The translations under genes and the position numbers were made by a program. From Idiomarina zobellii (GTDB lineage: Bacteria; Pseudomonadota; Gammaproteobacteria; Enterobacterales; Alteromonadaceae), in NCBI RefSeq assembly GCF_900100855.1, contig NZ_FNCB01000009.1:21604-85603 (forward strand): a DNA stretch of 64,000 nt, written 5' to 3'. Below are positions 9,446 to 18,866 of this stretch, piece after piece; the stretch's first letter is position 1; every line of letters begins with the position of its first letter. Below the pieces are notes generated by a model. The model searched no databases. It saw only the letters and a program-made list of their open reading frames with translations, and was not told the origin of the DNA.

Positions 9446-10496
9446 GCAGTTCAACCCCACAGAACTCGGCACAACGTTTTAACACTTTAAGTGTCGAAGG
9501 TGCGTAGATAACGCCTTTCTTGAGCTGCTCGCGCTTACGGGCAAGGGCAGCTTCGCCCGGCACACGAACCGGTGCGTCGGAGTCAGCAGGAGCGCTGTTG
9601 CGCGCATCGTCCAGCAAACTGTCAACTTGCTTCAGAAACTCGCTTTTATCACCAAAGGCTGCCGGGTCAATCACCTGAACCCATACGGTATTTGCATCGC
9701 CGTCATCAGCTCCTTGCACACGACCGTATTGTGCCAGTGCCATGGACCAAATTTCACTGAACAAGGTTAAACCGTACCCTTTATAGCCCAATTGCTCGCC
9801 ACCAAGAGGCGCAATAGCACTGCCCGGCGACTCAAAGAAACTAAGCGGGTCATCGGTCCATTCACCGTTCGGTTTTATCAACGCTTTATAAGGTAATTTT
9901 TCGCCATTAGCTTTTGCCTGGCGCACCTTACCCGCCGCTGTCATCGAAAAGCTGATGTCAAACAGCATCGGCTCTTTTGAACTGGGTACCCCCACCGCAA
10001 ACGGATTCGGCGAAAACACGGCCTCTTTTCCGCCAAACGGTGCCACCGCTCGTTGCCCCGGAGTCGAGCACATTAAATTCACAACCATGCCTTTATCGGT
10101 GGCAATGGTTAAATACGCCGCCAGCGAAGCGACATGTTGGCTCCGGCGCAATACCACGGTCCCTGTTCCCGCCTGTTTCGCCATATCGCACGCCGCATTG
10201 ACTGCTTGCGGCACCACATAGGGCCCAGGCAGAAACTGGGCATCCCAATTTGCGACGGCGGCGCGTTCACTTAATACCACAGGCTGCCCTTTTGGCAGAC
10301 TCTTGCCGTCTTTTAACCATTGGCAGTTATTCAGCAAACGAATTAAGCCATGCGTACTAAAACCCAGTAAATCACCTTCTAAAAGATAATAAGCCACATT
10401 ACGAGCGACCTCGCCCGAAGCCCCTGAATTGGTTAAGCACGACTGCGCCCATTGCGCTAATTCAGAATAATCAAAACGTGACACGTCGGTGTTCAT
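9426..10496 (-). CDS. Malate/L-lactate dehydrogenase-type oxidoreductase (Ldh_2 family)
   Basis: A 356-residue NAD(P)-dependent 2-hydroxyacid dehydrogenase of the Ldh_2 fold, which is distinct from classical LDH. Recognisable segments are STHGLIRLL, the VVLRRSQHVASLAAYL substrate region, NLMCSTPGQRAVAPFGGKEA, FSPNPFAVGVP and YKGYGLTLFSEIWS. Family members act on malate, lactate, ureidoglycolate or sulfolactate, and the substrate here is not decidable. It is transcribed away from pfkA and convergent to pdxH, overlapping the pdxH 3' end. Confidence 0.85.
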   Translation of the reverse strand: MNTDVSRFDYSELAQWAQSCLTNSGASGEVARNVAYYLLEGDLLGFSTHGLIRLLNNCQWLKDGKSLPKGQPVVLSERAAVANWDAQFLPGPYVVPQAVNAACDMAKQAGTGTVVLRRSQHVASLAAYLTIATDKGMVVNLMCSTPGQRAVAPFGGKEAVFSPNPFAVGVPSSKEPMLFDISFSMTAAGKVRQAKANGEKLPYKALIKPNGEWTDDPLSFFESPGSAIAPLGGEQLGYKGYGLTLFSEIWSMALAQYGRVQGADDGDANTVWVQVIDPAAFGDKSEFLKQVDSLLDDARNSAPADSDAPVRVPGEAALARKREQLKKGVIYAPSTLKVLKRCAEFCGVELPKVATG

Positions 10497-10567
10497 GAAA
10501 TTTCCTCTTGGTGACGGCTGACAGGTCGTTTAAGCTACGCATAAGACATTATCAAGGAGTACAGATT

Positions 10568-11611
10568 GTGTCATCTGATAACACAATAAACAGAATAGCA
10601 TTGATTACCAGCGGCGGTGACGCGCCAGGGATGAACGCCGCCATTCGCGCCGTGGTATTGGCCGCGGAAAATTATGGCATTGAAGTCATTGGTTTTCGCC
10701 ACGGCTACGAAGGCTTACTGAGCAACGACTTCGTGCGCCTGGACAGGGAAGACGTCGAGCACATTATGCAGTATTCAGGCACCATTATTAAAAGTGCTCG
10801 TAGCGAGCGCTTTAAAACCGATGAAGGCGGACGCGAAGCGGCAACAAATTTAGACGCACACCAAATTGACGCCTTTATTGTCATTGGTGGCGATGGCTCT
10901 TTCCGTGGTGCTGACCATTTAGCGAAATTTTGGAACGGACCAGTCATTGGTGTGCCCGGCACTATCGATAATGATCTGTACGGCACCGATCACACTATTG
11001 GATATGACACGGCGGTGGAAACCGCTATGGACGCCCTGGATAAAATTCGCGACACCGCAGAAGCCATGGATCGCGTGTTTATTGTTGAAGTAATGGGGCG
11101 TAATGCTGGCTATATTGGTATAAGCAGTGCTATGGCAAGCGGCGCCGAGCGTATGATTCTACCGGAGCTGCAAAAAGACAAACCGTTAACGGTCGAGGCG
11201 CTGGTGAAGCACATTGAGTCAGTGCAACGTGTTCGCGGAGACTCCAGCTACGTAATGGTGCTGTGTGAAAACCAGTGGCCCGGTGGCGCGGTTCGACTTG
11301 CAGAGCAGCTGGAAGATCGTCTTAACTTACCTTGTCGTCCGTGTTTATTAGGACACGTGCAACGCGGTGGTCGCCCCACTGCTATGGACAGAATTTTAGC
11401 AACACGTTTGGGCGTTCATGCGGTAGAATTAGTCCGCCAAAATCAGACCGGTGTTATGGCCGGCGTCAGCGCCAATGAGCTAAGTGCAACGCCGCTGTCA
11501 GACACCTGGACAAAACGTAAAAAATTGAGCGAAGAGCTCATTAATATTCAACAAAGTCTGTTTAACCCGATTAAGAAAAATCGGCAGAAATCGACACAAG
11601 TCGACGACTAG
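10568..11611 (+). CDS. pfkA: ATP-dependent 6-phosphofructokinase
   Basis: A 347-residue PFK-1 family enzyme that phosphorylates fructose 6-phosphate to fructose 1,6-bisphosphate in glycolysis. Signatures are ALITSGGDAPGMNAAIR, the catalytic GVPGTIDNDLYGTDHTIGYD loop, EVMGRNAGYIG and LGHVQRGGRPTAMDR. The Gly next to the first GGD motif fits ATP use rather than PPi use. I start at the GTG at 10568 because AAGGAG lies 8-13 nt ahead; a frame from 10508 is open but adds a non-conserved 20-residue tail. It reads toward speB 22 bp downstream. Confidence 0.93.
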   Translation: MSSDNTINRIALITSGGDAPGMNAAIRAVVLAAENYGIEVIGFRHGYEGLLSNDFVRLDREDVEHIMQYSGTIIKSARSERFKTDEGGREAATNLDAHQIDAFIVIGGDGSFRGADHLAKFWNGPVIGVPGTIDNDLYGTDHTIGYDTAVETAMDALDKIRDTAEAMDRVFIVEVMGRNAGYIGISSAMASGAERMILPELQKDKPLTVEALVKHIESVQRVRGDSSYVMVLCENQWPGGAVRLAEQLEDRLNLPCRPCLLGHVQRGGRPTAMDRILATRLGVHAVELVRQNQTGVMAGVSANELSATPLSDTWTKRKKLSEELINIQQSLFNPIKKNRQKSTQVDD

Positions 11612-11632
11612 AAAGAGAGGTCACCAAAGCGC

Positions 11633-12547
11633 ATGCCCGCATTGTCATTACCCGTATCGTTGAACGATCCTATTCGCCCATATTTTGGCGCGGAACACAG
11701 TACCGAATTGCATTCGGGTCATACTCATATTTTAGGGTTCGGATTTGACGGCACCGCCTGTTTTCGCAAAGGCACCAAAGAGGGGCCGGATGGCCTGCGC
11801 TCGGTTTCTGAAGACATCGAGTCTTACTCGCCGTATTTAGATGCCGACCTTGAAGACCATACCTTTTATGACTTAGGTAATTTGCGACTGGGCTTTGACG
11901 ATGACGAAGAGCAGCAATGGCATCATGCATTGAGTGACTTTAATCAGATTTTTGACAACGTCGACTTAGCCAAAGAAAACATCAAGTTACTAACGTTAGG
12001 TGGCGAGCACTCTATTTCCTACGCCCCTATCGTGAAGTATTTGAAGCAATACCCCGACTTGGTTTTACTGCATTTAGACGCTCATGCCGATTTGCGCGAC
12101 GGGTTCCTCGGCTACCATTATTCACACGCGTCGATAATTCGTCGCTCGGTGGACCATTTTGGTCCCGGCCACGAGCTTATTCAATACGGCATTCGCTCCG
12201 GCACTCGCGATGAATATCAGTGGATGAAAGAGCACAAAACCATTCGTAAATCACGCCAAGAGTTTTTAGAAAGCGTTGAAGCCATTGCGGCAGACAGACC
12301 GGTGTATTTGACGTTAGATTTGGATTATTTCGATCCGTCATTTTTCCCGGGTACAGGCACTCCAGAGCCGGGTGGCGAAGACTTTCACTCGTTCGTCAGC
12401 CTCATGAAAATTCTGCGTCAAAAGAACTTGGTCGGCGCCGACGCTGTTGAGCTTTCACCGCCGATAGACCCTACCGGCAACTCCAATGTATTCGCGGCCA
12501 AAGTGGTGCGCGAGTTGTTACTTGTTTTAGAGCGCTCAGGAGCCTAA
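11633..12547 (+). CDS. speB: Agmatinase-type ureohydrolase
   Basis: A 304-residue binuclear manganese hydrolase of the arginase/agmatinase family. Metal ligands are seen in LGGEHSIS, HLDAHADLRD and LTLDLDYFDPSFFPG, and GTGTPEPGG is the usual C-terminal motif. It lies 4 bp before speA, which makes agmatine from arginine. It therefore most likely converts agmatine to putrescine and urea rather than acting as an arginase. The N-terminal 40 residues are more variable than in E. coli SpeB. Confidence 0.9.
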   Translation: MPALSLPVSLNDPIRPYFGAEHSTELHSGHTHILGFGFDGTACFRKGTKEGPDGLRSVSEDIESYSPYLDADLEDHTFYDLGNLRLGFDDDEEQQWHHALSDFNQIFDNVDLAKENIKLLTLGGEHSISYAPIVKYLKQYPDLVLLHLDAHADLRDGFLGYHYSHASIIRRSVDHFGPGHELIQYGIRSGTRDEYQWMKEHKTIRKSRQEFLESVEAIAADRPVYLTLDLDYFDPSFFPGTGTPEPGGEDFHSFVSLMKILRQKNLVGADAVELSPPIDPTGNSNVFAAKVVRELLLVLERSGA

Positions 12548-12550
12548 TTA

Positions 12551-14461
12551 ATGTCAGACTGGAATATTGATCAAGCAGAAGAATTGTATGGCGTTAACCG
12601 TTGGGGCGCAGGTTATTTTTCTATTGGTGAAAACGGCAATATCCAAATTCGCCCGAATCACCGCTTGCCTGACCTGGCTATTGATATGCAGGAAGTGGTT
12701 GAAGAGATAAAAGCCGAGGGCATTGAGCTGCCGGCGGTTATTCGTTTTCACGACATTCTTCGCTCGCAAGTTGAAATTATTAACGAGACCTTTGCCCAGC
12801 AAATTCAGGAGGCCGACTACAAAGGCAAGTATTGCGGTGTATTCCCGATTAAAGTCAACCAAATGCGTGAAGTGGTTGAAGAAATCATGGATGCCGGCGA
12901 GCCGTACAATTACGGACTGGAAGCTGGCTCTAAGCCAGAACTTATGGCCGTTATGGCGTATAACGAAAACCCGGATGCGCTGACCATACTGAACGGCTAC
13001 AAAGACAAAGACTATCTGACACTGGCGCTGCTGGGCCGTCAGCTACGCCGTAAGATGATCATAGTCATTGAGAAGTACAGCGAGCTGGAAATGCTGATTC
13101 CGCTGGCCAAAGAATTAGGCGTTGAACCTATGATTGGTCTGCGCTCAAAAATGATGGTGAAAAGCGCCGGTAAATGGGCCGGCTCCAGTGGTGACCGCGC
13201 TAAATTCGGCTTAAGCATTGCTGAAATACTGAATGTGATTGAGCGTTTGCGCCAGGAAGACATGCTGCACTGCGCCAAACTTCTGCACTTCCACATTGGT
13301 AGCCAGCTGTCCGACATTCGCAAAATTAAAGAAGCGGTCAGCGAAGGCGCACGTCTGTACGCCAAGCTCATTCAGGAAGGTGTTCCGCTCGAGTATTTAG
13401 ACATAGGCGGTGGTTTGGGCATTGACTATGACGGCACCAGTACCACCAGCGACTCTTCCCGTAACTACTCGACCGAAGAATACGTTGCCGACGTGGTTTG
13501 GGGCGTCAAACAGGTGTGTGACCTAGAAGAGGTGCCGCACCCGAATTTAGTCAGCGAGAGTGGGCGTGCAATGACCGCGCACCACAGCTGTGTCGTCACC
13601 AACATTGTCGGTGAAATAAAGCCAGCCAGCACCAATTTCGATGTCAGCCCTAGCGAGGACGAGCATATTTTAGTGAAGAATATGCGTGAACTGCACCAGT
13701 CGGGTGACCAGTTCCATCCGCAAGAACGCTATAACGATGCCGCTGGTTATAAGCAGAATGCTTATGAAGCCTTTAAACTGGGCATTTTGTCGTTACAGGA
13801 AATGGCGAAGCTAGATACCATGTATTGGCAAATACTGGCAGACATTCATCAGTCGCTGGACAAAGACGCCTATGTTATTCAAGAGCTGGAAGAGCTTGAA
13901 GATATGCTCGCCAGCCAGTACCTGTGTAACTTCTCTATTTTCCAGTCAGCCGCAGACACTTGGGCCATTGGTCAGGTACTGCCAATAGTGCCTATTTCGC
14001 GTTTAAACGAGAAGCCGGAAGTGCGCTGCTCTATTGCTGATATTACGTGTGACAGTGACGGTAAGCTGGGCAAATACATTGAAGGCACCGAAATTAGCGA
14101 TAACATTCCAATGCACTCTTTGCGTAAGGGCGAAGATTATCATGTTGGGCTGTTCTTAACGGGTGCGTATCAGGACGTCATGGGCGACATGCATAACCTC
14201 TTTGGTCGACTCACAGAGGTGCACGTGTATTGTCACGATGACGAGCGCGGCGACTTCTACATTGAAGAAGTGGTGCCAGGTACTTCCGCTGAAAAAGTAC
14301 TGCAAACCATGCAATACAATACAGAATACATGGCGAAAGCGGTGAAAAAGCAAATTGACCGTCAGGTTCGAAATGGTGGTCTCGCACCAAGAGCCGGTGT
14401 TCGCTGGACAAACTTTTACGAGAAGTGTTTGGCCGGCAGCACCTACTTAAGCGTTGAATAA
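12551..14461 (+). CDS. speA: Biosynthetic arginine decarboxylase
   Basis: A 636-residue PLP enzyme that decarboxylates arginine to agmatine. Visible features are the PLP-lysine region GVFPIKVNQMREVVEEI, the ERLRQEDMLHCAKLLHFHIGSQ barrel segment, the glycine loop LDIGGGLGIDYDG and LVSESGRAMTAHHS. Length matches the family. It forms an operon with speB (4-bp gap), giving a two-step route to putrescine. The following 103 bp lead into tRNA-Phe and contain no clear terminator of their own. Confidence 0.95.
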   Translation: MSDWNIDQAEELYGVNRWGAGYFSIGENGNIQIRPNHRLPDLAIDMQEVVEEIKAEGIELPAVIRFHDILRSQVEIINETFAQQIQEADYKGKYCGVFPIKVNQMREVVEEIMDAGEPYNYGLEAGSKPELMAVMAYNENPDALTILNGYKDKDYLTLALLGRQLRRKMIIVIEKYSELEMLIPLAKELGVEPMIGLRSKMMVKSAGKWAGSSGDRAKFGLSIAEILNVIERLRQEDMLHCAKLLHFHIGSQLSDIRKIKEAVSEGARLYAKLIQEGVPLEYLDIGGGLGIDYDGTSTTSDSSRNYSTEEYVADVVWGVKQVCDLEEVPHPNLVSESGRAMTAHHSCVVTNIVGEIKPASTNFDVSPSEDEHILVKNMRELHQSGDQFHPQERYNDAAGYKQNAYEAFKLGILSLQEMAKLDTMYWQILADIHQSLDKDAYVIQELEELEDMLASQYLCNFSIFQSAADTWAIGQVLPIVPISRLNEKPEVRCSIADITCDSDGKLGKYIEGTEISDNIPMHSLRKGEDYHVGLFLTGAYQDVMGDMHNLFGRLTEVHVYCHDDERGDFYIEEVVPGTSAEKVLQTMQYNTEYMAKAVKKQIDRQVRNGGLAPRAGVRWTNFYEKCLAGSTYLSVE

Positions 14462-14525
14462 TTCACCAAAACAACCGCTTAATGTGCAATTACTGAGCAA
14501 ACAGTAAAAAAGGCACGAAAATCGG

Positions 14526-14554
14526 TTGACTCGAAACCGAAAAAAACGTTTAAT
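14526..14554 (+). promoter_or_regulatory. Sigma-70 promoter of tRNA-Phe
   Basis: TTGACT (14526-14531) and TTTAAT (14549-14554) are separated by 17 bp and lie just ahead of the mature tRNA start at 14565. Spacing and sequence are close to the sigma-70 consensus, and the position is right for a stable-RNA promoter. Confidence 0.7.
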
Positions 14555-14564
14555 ACACGCCGTT

Positions 14565-14640
14565 GCCCGGATAGCTCAGTCGGTAGAGCAGAGGATTGAA
14601 AATCCTCGTGTCGGTGGTTCGATTCCGCCTCCGGGCACCA
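14565..14640 (+). tRNA. tRNA-Phe (anticodon GAA)
   Basis: A 76-nt cloverleaf. The acceptor 5' strand GCCCGGA pairs with TCCGGGC before the encoded ACCA end. The D loop contains AGCTCAGTCGGTAGAGC, the anticodon GAA is at 14598-14600 in an intact stem, and the T loop is GGTTCGATTCC. It differs from E. coli tRNA-Phe only at a few stem pairs. Its 3' end is the left boundary of the metal island. Confidence 0.97.
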
Positions 14641-14718
14641 ACTTCTTTCTAAAGCCCTGCACTTAGTGCGGGGCTTTTTCGTTTCTGAGCAACGGATGTA
14701 ACACGCTTAGTAACACAG
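14620..14718 (+). repeat. Left copy of the island-flanking direct repeat (attL-like)
   Basis: These 99 bases (tRNA-Phe 3' end, terminator and downstream sequence) recur at 61780-61876 with three substitutions and a two-base deletion. Weaker similarity continues another 15-20 bases on both sides. A tRNA 3' end repeated at the far end of a foreign block is the classic mark of site-specific integration. Confidence 0.85.
14650..14679 (+). terminator. Rho-independent terminator of tRNA-Phe
   Basis: AAAGCCCTGCAC and GTGCGGGGCTTT form a 12-bp stem (one G-U pair) around the loop TTA, followed by TTTTTC. It starts 10 nt past the tRNA. A near-identical copy lies at 61809-61838. Confidence 0.9.
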
Positions 14719-14775
14719 GCCTATAACCTGACGTTACCGCCTTCCAAAGCCAAGGCGACGTTCGCGTGAGTTGAG

Positions 14776-14813
14776 GCAGTTAAAGCTCGCTCATAAAAGC
14801 GGGCTCTAACTGC
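14776..14813 (-). other. Long hairpin downstream of the first RND operon
   Basis: A 16-bp inverted repeat with two mismatches around a 6-nt loop, 19 nt past the stop of the RND gene at 14832. It has no T-tract on the minus-strand side, so it may be a weak terminator or an RNA-stabilising structure at the operon end. Confidence 0.5.
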
Positions 14814-14831
14814 GCTCAATGACCTAACTCT

Positions 14832-17800
14832 CTATTCTTTAAAACGCTGCACTAAATAATAAAGCGCTGGAAGCACCACCAACGTCAGCAATGTTGACGA
14901 TACAATACCGCCAATAACCACTGTCGCTAACGGCCGCTGCACTTCGGCACCCACACCGGTATTAAATGCCATAGGGACAAAGCCCAGGCTAGCTACGAGA
15001 GCAGTCATCAGTACAGGTCTTAACCGCTGTTGCGCGCCTTCAAACACCGCATCTTTCAATGGCAGTCCGTCGCGCAGCAGTTGCCGTATGAATGTCAGCA
15101 TGACCACGCCGTTCAAAACCGCCACGCCCGACAGTGCAATGAAGCCGACTGCAGCGGAAATTGATAGCGGCATATCACGCAGCGCTAATGCGAATATCCC
15201 GCCGGTCAGCGCTAAGGGAACGCCTGTGAATATGACGAGTGCACTGCTCAGCGAATTAAACGCACTGTATAGCAGGCCAATAATTAATAGCAGCGCTAAT
15301 GGCACAACCAAACTCAACCGTTGGGAAGCTGATTGCAGCTGTTCAAAGGTACCGTCGTAGTTAACCCAATAACCTGCTGGCAAATCAACGTCAGTCGTTA
15401 GCGCATCCTGAACATCTGCCACAAAAGAGCCCAAATCACGATCTTCAACATTCGCACTCACAATAACATTGCGTTTGCTGCTTTCTCGGTTAATTTGGTT
15501 CGGTCCACTTTCCAAACTCAATTCGGCGACCTCTCCCAACGGCACATAGCGCAGCTCAGGGTTGCCGGCAGGCAGATCAATAGGCAGTGATTTAAGCTGT
15601 TCAATGCTCTTACGCCATTCTTTGTCGAGACGTACCATTAGCTTGAAGCGTTTATCCCCCTCGTAAATAATCCCTGACTGAACTCCACCAACCGCAGCTT
15701 GAACTGCTCGCTGTACATCAGCGACTGTTAGGCCTAATAACGCTAAATGATCACGCTTAGGTATAACTGAGAGTGTCGATAAACCGGTCATTTGTTCAAC
15801 CCGAACATCAGCAGCGCCATCAACGGTGCGAATGACTGCCGCGGCTGAGTCGCCTAACCGTTTAAGCGTTTGCAAGTCATCGCCATAAATACGAACCCCC
15901 AAGTCAGCTCGAACGCCTGCAATAAGTTCGTTAAACCGCATTTCAATCGGTTGAGTGAACTCGTACTTATTACCGGGAAGCTCTTGCACAGCAGTTCGTA
16001 TTTCAGCAACCAGTTGCTCTTTGGTTTTTTCTGGGTTTAGCCAGTCCTCACGCTCCTTTAAAATAATAATGGTATCAGCGACGCTCGGTGGCATAGGGTC
16101 GGTCGCAACATCCGGGGTACCAATTTTTGAGAATACCAGTTTAACTTCGTCAAAGCGTGACACCACAGACTCGACATCTTTTTGCATTGCTATAGACTGC
16201 TGCAAGCCAGTCCCCGGAATGCGCAAGGCTTGCATGGCAATATCGCCTTCATCAAGCTGTGGCAAAAACTCAGTTCCCATGCGACTCGCCTGAAACATTG
16301 ATACCGCAAACAGCCCAAAGCCAAGCAAAATAATGACAACTGGAAGCTTCAGTGTTTGCCGTAAAACCGGCTGATACACTTTGCGGGCGGCTCGCATTAT
16401 TCGGTTTTCACCGTGCTTAATATTGCCACGGACAAATATTGCAATAGCAGCGGGTACAAAGGTAACGCTGAAAATCAGAGCCCCTAAAAGCGCGGCTACG
16501 ACAGTAAACGCCATGGGATGAAACATTTTGCCTTCAACACCACTTAACGCAAATATGGGCAAGTACACCAGCATAATGATAAGCACACCAAATACCGCAG
16601 GGTTAAATACCTCACGAGTACTATGGGTTACTTCAATTAAGCGCTCTTTAGTGGTAAGTACCCGGCCTAAGCGTTGCTGTGCAATTCCAAGCCGTCGCAA
16701 AGCGTTTTCAACCACAATGACCGCACCATCGACGATAATACCAAAATCAATTGCGCCCAGGCTCATTAAATTACCAGACACCTTGTTGGCGACCATGCCG
16801 CTTACCGCAAACAGCATACTTAACGGAATGACACAGGCGGTAATCAGTGCTGCACGGGCATTTCCGAGTAGAATGAAAAGCACGACAATAACCAGCACGG
16901 CACCTTCAAACAGATTTTTCTCTACCGTTGCAATGGTTTTATCCACTAAGGATGTGCGGTTATAAACCGTTTCGATGACGACACCGTCTGGCAAGCTTCG
17001 TTGCACCTCCTCAATTTTATTGGCCACATTCTGTGCAACAATACGGCTGTTTTCGCCGATAAGCATCATGGCCGTGCCCAATACCACCTCGCTCTCGCCC
17101 GAGGTTGAAGCGCCAGTGCGTAATTGTTCTCCCAGTTTGACCTCAGCCACGTCACTCACGCGCACCGGTGCATCATCACGTTTTGTCACGACCACATCAC
17201 GAATATCGTCAAGTGTCTTAAGCTGTCCAGGCGAACGCACCAACCATTGCTCACCATTTTTCTCGATATAACCGGCACCAGCGTTTCTATTGTTAAGATC
17301 CAATGCTGCCAAAAGGTCCTGCATGGTCACTTTATAGGCCAGCATACGACCGGGGATGGGAGCCACCTGGTATTGCTTTTCATAACCCCCCACACTATTA
17401 ATCTCGGTAACACCGGGCACCTTGACCAGTTGCGGCTTAATGATCCAATCCTGGATGGTACGCAACTGCTCGGGCGTATACGCCTCGCCATCGGCATTGG
17501 TAGCCCCCTCTTTCGCGCGTACTACATAATTAACAATTTCACCAAGGCCGGAGGCTATTGGCCCCATCGTCGGCTCGATACCGTCGGGTACTTCTCCCCT
17601 TACCTTTTGCAATCGCTCACTGATTTGCTGTCTAGCCCAGTAAATATCGGTGCCCTCTTCAAACACCACGGTAACTTGCGACAACCCATAGCGTGAGATC
17701 GAGCGGGTGTAGTCCAGCTTTGGTAAACCTGCCATCGCGGTTTCCACCGGATAAGAAATACGTTGTTCGGTTTCTAATGGCGAATAGCCTGGCGCTTCTG

Positions 17801-17951
17801 AATTTATCTGTACCTGAACATTGGTAATATCCGGCACAGCATCGATGGGTAGCTTTAATGTGCTATAAACGCCCGCAGCTGCTACTAACAAAGTTGCGGC
17901 AAGCACCAGCCATCGACGCTCAACAGCAAAGCGAATGAGTGCATCTATCAT
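14832..17951 (-). CDS. czcA: HME-RND inner-membrane pump, CzcA type
   Basis: A 1039-residue proton-driven RND pump with twelve membrane segments and two large periplasmic loops. It begins with the CzcA/CusA N-terminus and PIDAVPDITNVQVQI. The TM4 motif DFGIIVDGAVIVVEN (402-416) is the form Nies assigned to Zn/Co/Cd pumps. The three Cu-binding methionines of CusA are absent, so divalent cations are the likely substrates. It is the last gene of a czcC-czcB-czcA operon on the minus strand, 12 bp after czcB. A hairpin follows the stop. Confidence 0.92.
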   Translation of the reverse strand: MIDALIRFAVERRWLVLAATLLVAAAGVYSTLKLPIDAVPDITNVQVQINSEAPGYSPLETEQRISYPVETAMAGLPKLDYTRSISRYGLSQVTVVFEEGTDIYWARQQISERLQKVRGEVPDGIEPTMGPIASGLGEIVNYVVRAKEGATNADGEAYTPEQLRTIQDWIIKPQLVKVPGVTEINSVGGYEKQYQVAPIPGRMLAYKVTMQDLLAALDLNNRNAGAGYIEKNGEQWLVRSPGQLKTLDDIRDVVVTKRDDAPVRVSDVAEVKLGEQLRTGASTSGESEVVLGTAMMLIGENSRIVAQNVANKIEEVQRSLPDGVVIETVYNRTSLVDKTIATVEKNLFEGAVLVIVVLFILLGNARAALITACVIPLSMLFAVSGMVANKVSGNLMSLGAIDFGIIVDGAVIVVENALRRLGIAQQRLGRVLTTKERLIEVTHSTREVFNPAVFGVLIIMLVYLPIFALSGVEGKMFHPMAFTVVAALLGALIFSVTFVPAAIAIFVRGNIKHGENRIMRAARKVYQPVLRQTLKLPVVIILLGFGLFAVSMFQASRMGTEFLPQLDEGDIAMQALRIPGTGLQQSIAMQKDVESVVSRFDEVKLVFSKIGTPDVATDPMPPSVADTIIILKEREDWLNPEKTKEQLVAEIRTAVQELPGNKYEFTQPIEMRFNELIAGVRADLGVRIYGDDLQTLKRLGDSAAAVIRTVDGAADVRVEQMTGLSTLSVIPKRDHLALLGLTVADVQRAVQAAVGGVQSGIIYEGDKRFKLMVRLDKEWRKSIEQLKSLPIDLPAGNPELRYVPLGEVAELSLESGPNQINRESSKRNVIVSANVEDRDLGSFVADVQDALTTDVDLPAGYWVNYDGTFEQLQSASQRLSLVVPLALLLIIGLLYSAFNSLSSALVIFTGVPLALTGGIFALALRDMPLSISAAVGFIALSGVAVLNGVVMLTFIRQLLRDGLPLKDAVFEGAQQRLRPVLMTALVASLGFVPMAFNTGVGAEVQRPLATVVIGGIVSSTLLTLVVLPALYYLVQRFKE

Positions 17952-17963
17952 TGTTTACTCTCC

Positions 17964-18866
17964 CTAATCGCTGTGGCCTGCGCCTTGTTTTAGAATGTCA
18001 GCCTTTATCAAGTAGCTGTTTTCAACGACATAACTTTCGCCATTCTCAATACCCGATAACACCTCGGTGTATTCACCGTCAGTTCGGCCTAACTCAACTT
18101 CCCTGGCTTCGAAACGATTACCCTCTTTAATAAAAACAACGGGGTTATCGTCTAAACGTTGAACAGCATCATTGTTTATCGCCAAGCTCGCGTTAAAGCT
18201 GTCTGTAACGACATCCGCTTTTACGTGCATTCCCGGTCGCCAATGCCCCGACTGATTGGGCAACTCGATAAGTGCGCGTGCAATATGTCCGCCAGTCATT
18301 TGTGGCGAGATATAAGACACAGTTCCTTCGACGGTTTTATGATGATGCAAGTCGTACACATAGGTCGTTTGCTCTTCTTCTAACGACTCAATGTTCTCCG
18401 GGAACGCTGAAAGCTCTACCCAGACCGATGATGGATCCAGGACTTCAAATAATGGCTTTTGCTCAACCACTTCACCAACGTTGGTAAAACGTGCAGTTAC
18501 CTCTCCGCTAATTGGGCTGATGACTTCAAATGCCGTGCCTGTCGTAACATTCTCAACAACAGCCAGAGTTTGCCCGGCTTTTATGGCATCGCCGATATTG
18601 GCCTTTAGTGACGTAACAATACCTTTGTACTTCGCTCCGATATGCACAATATTGTTATTATTGGGGGCTATTACACCGAAAATTGTTTGCTTTACTCGAA
18701 TGCTTTGAGCGCTCGCTGTTGCCAACGTTAATTTCGCGTTTTCTATTGCTGCATCACTTAAATTGGTATGGGGTGCTTCATGCTCTTCGTGTTCTTTCTC
18801 ATAAGCCAATGCGGGCAGTGAAAAACTGGCAATGCAGATAATTGTAATCAATGTGTTGAGTTTCAT
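17964..18866 (-). CDS. czcB: Periplasmic adaptor (membrane fusion) protein, CzcB type
   Basis: A 300-residue adaptor that links the RND pump to the outer-membrane channel. A signal peptide (MKLNTLITIICIASFSLPALA) is followed by a short Glu/His stretch (EKEHEEHEAPH). The biotinyl-lipoyl hairpin is split by a very short coiled region (GDAIKAGQTLAVVENVTTGTAFEVISP). The protein is shorter than CzcB or CusB of about 380-520 residues and lacks the long helical hairpin, which may affect channel contact. Its start overlaps the czcC stop by 4 bp. Confidence 0.87.
   Translation of the reverse strand: MKLNTLITIICIASFSLPALAYEKEHEEHEAPHTNLSDAAIENAKLTLATASAQSIRVKQTIFGVIAPNNNNIVHIGAKYKGIVTSLKANIGDAIKAGQTLAVVENVTTGTAFEVISPISGEVTARFTNVGEVVEQKPLFEVLDPSSVWVELSAFPENIESLEEEQTTYVYDLHHHKTVEGTVSYISPQMTGGHIARALIELPNQSGHWRPGMHVKADVVTDSFNASLAINNDAVQRLDDNPVVFIKEGNRFEAREVELGRTDGEYTEVLSGIENGESYVVENSYLIKADILKQGAGHSD

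Noticed and set aside
10508..10567. Upstream start for pfkA
   Set aside because: The extra 20 residues are not like any PfkA N-terminus, while GTG at 10568 follows AAGGAG at a proper distance.
17124..17696. 190-codon open frame on the plus strand opposite the first RND pump gene
   Set aside because: It lies fully inside a well-supported RND gene on the other strand, has no family motifs and a shadow-type composition.
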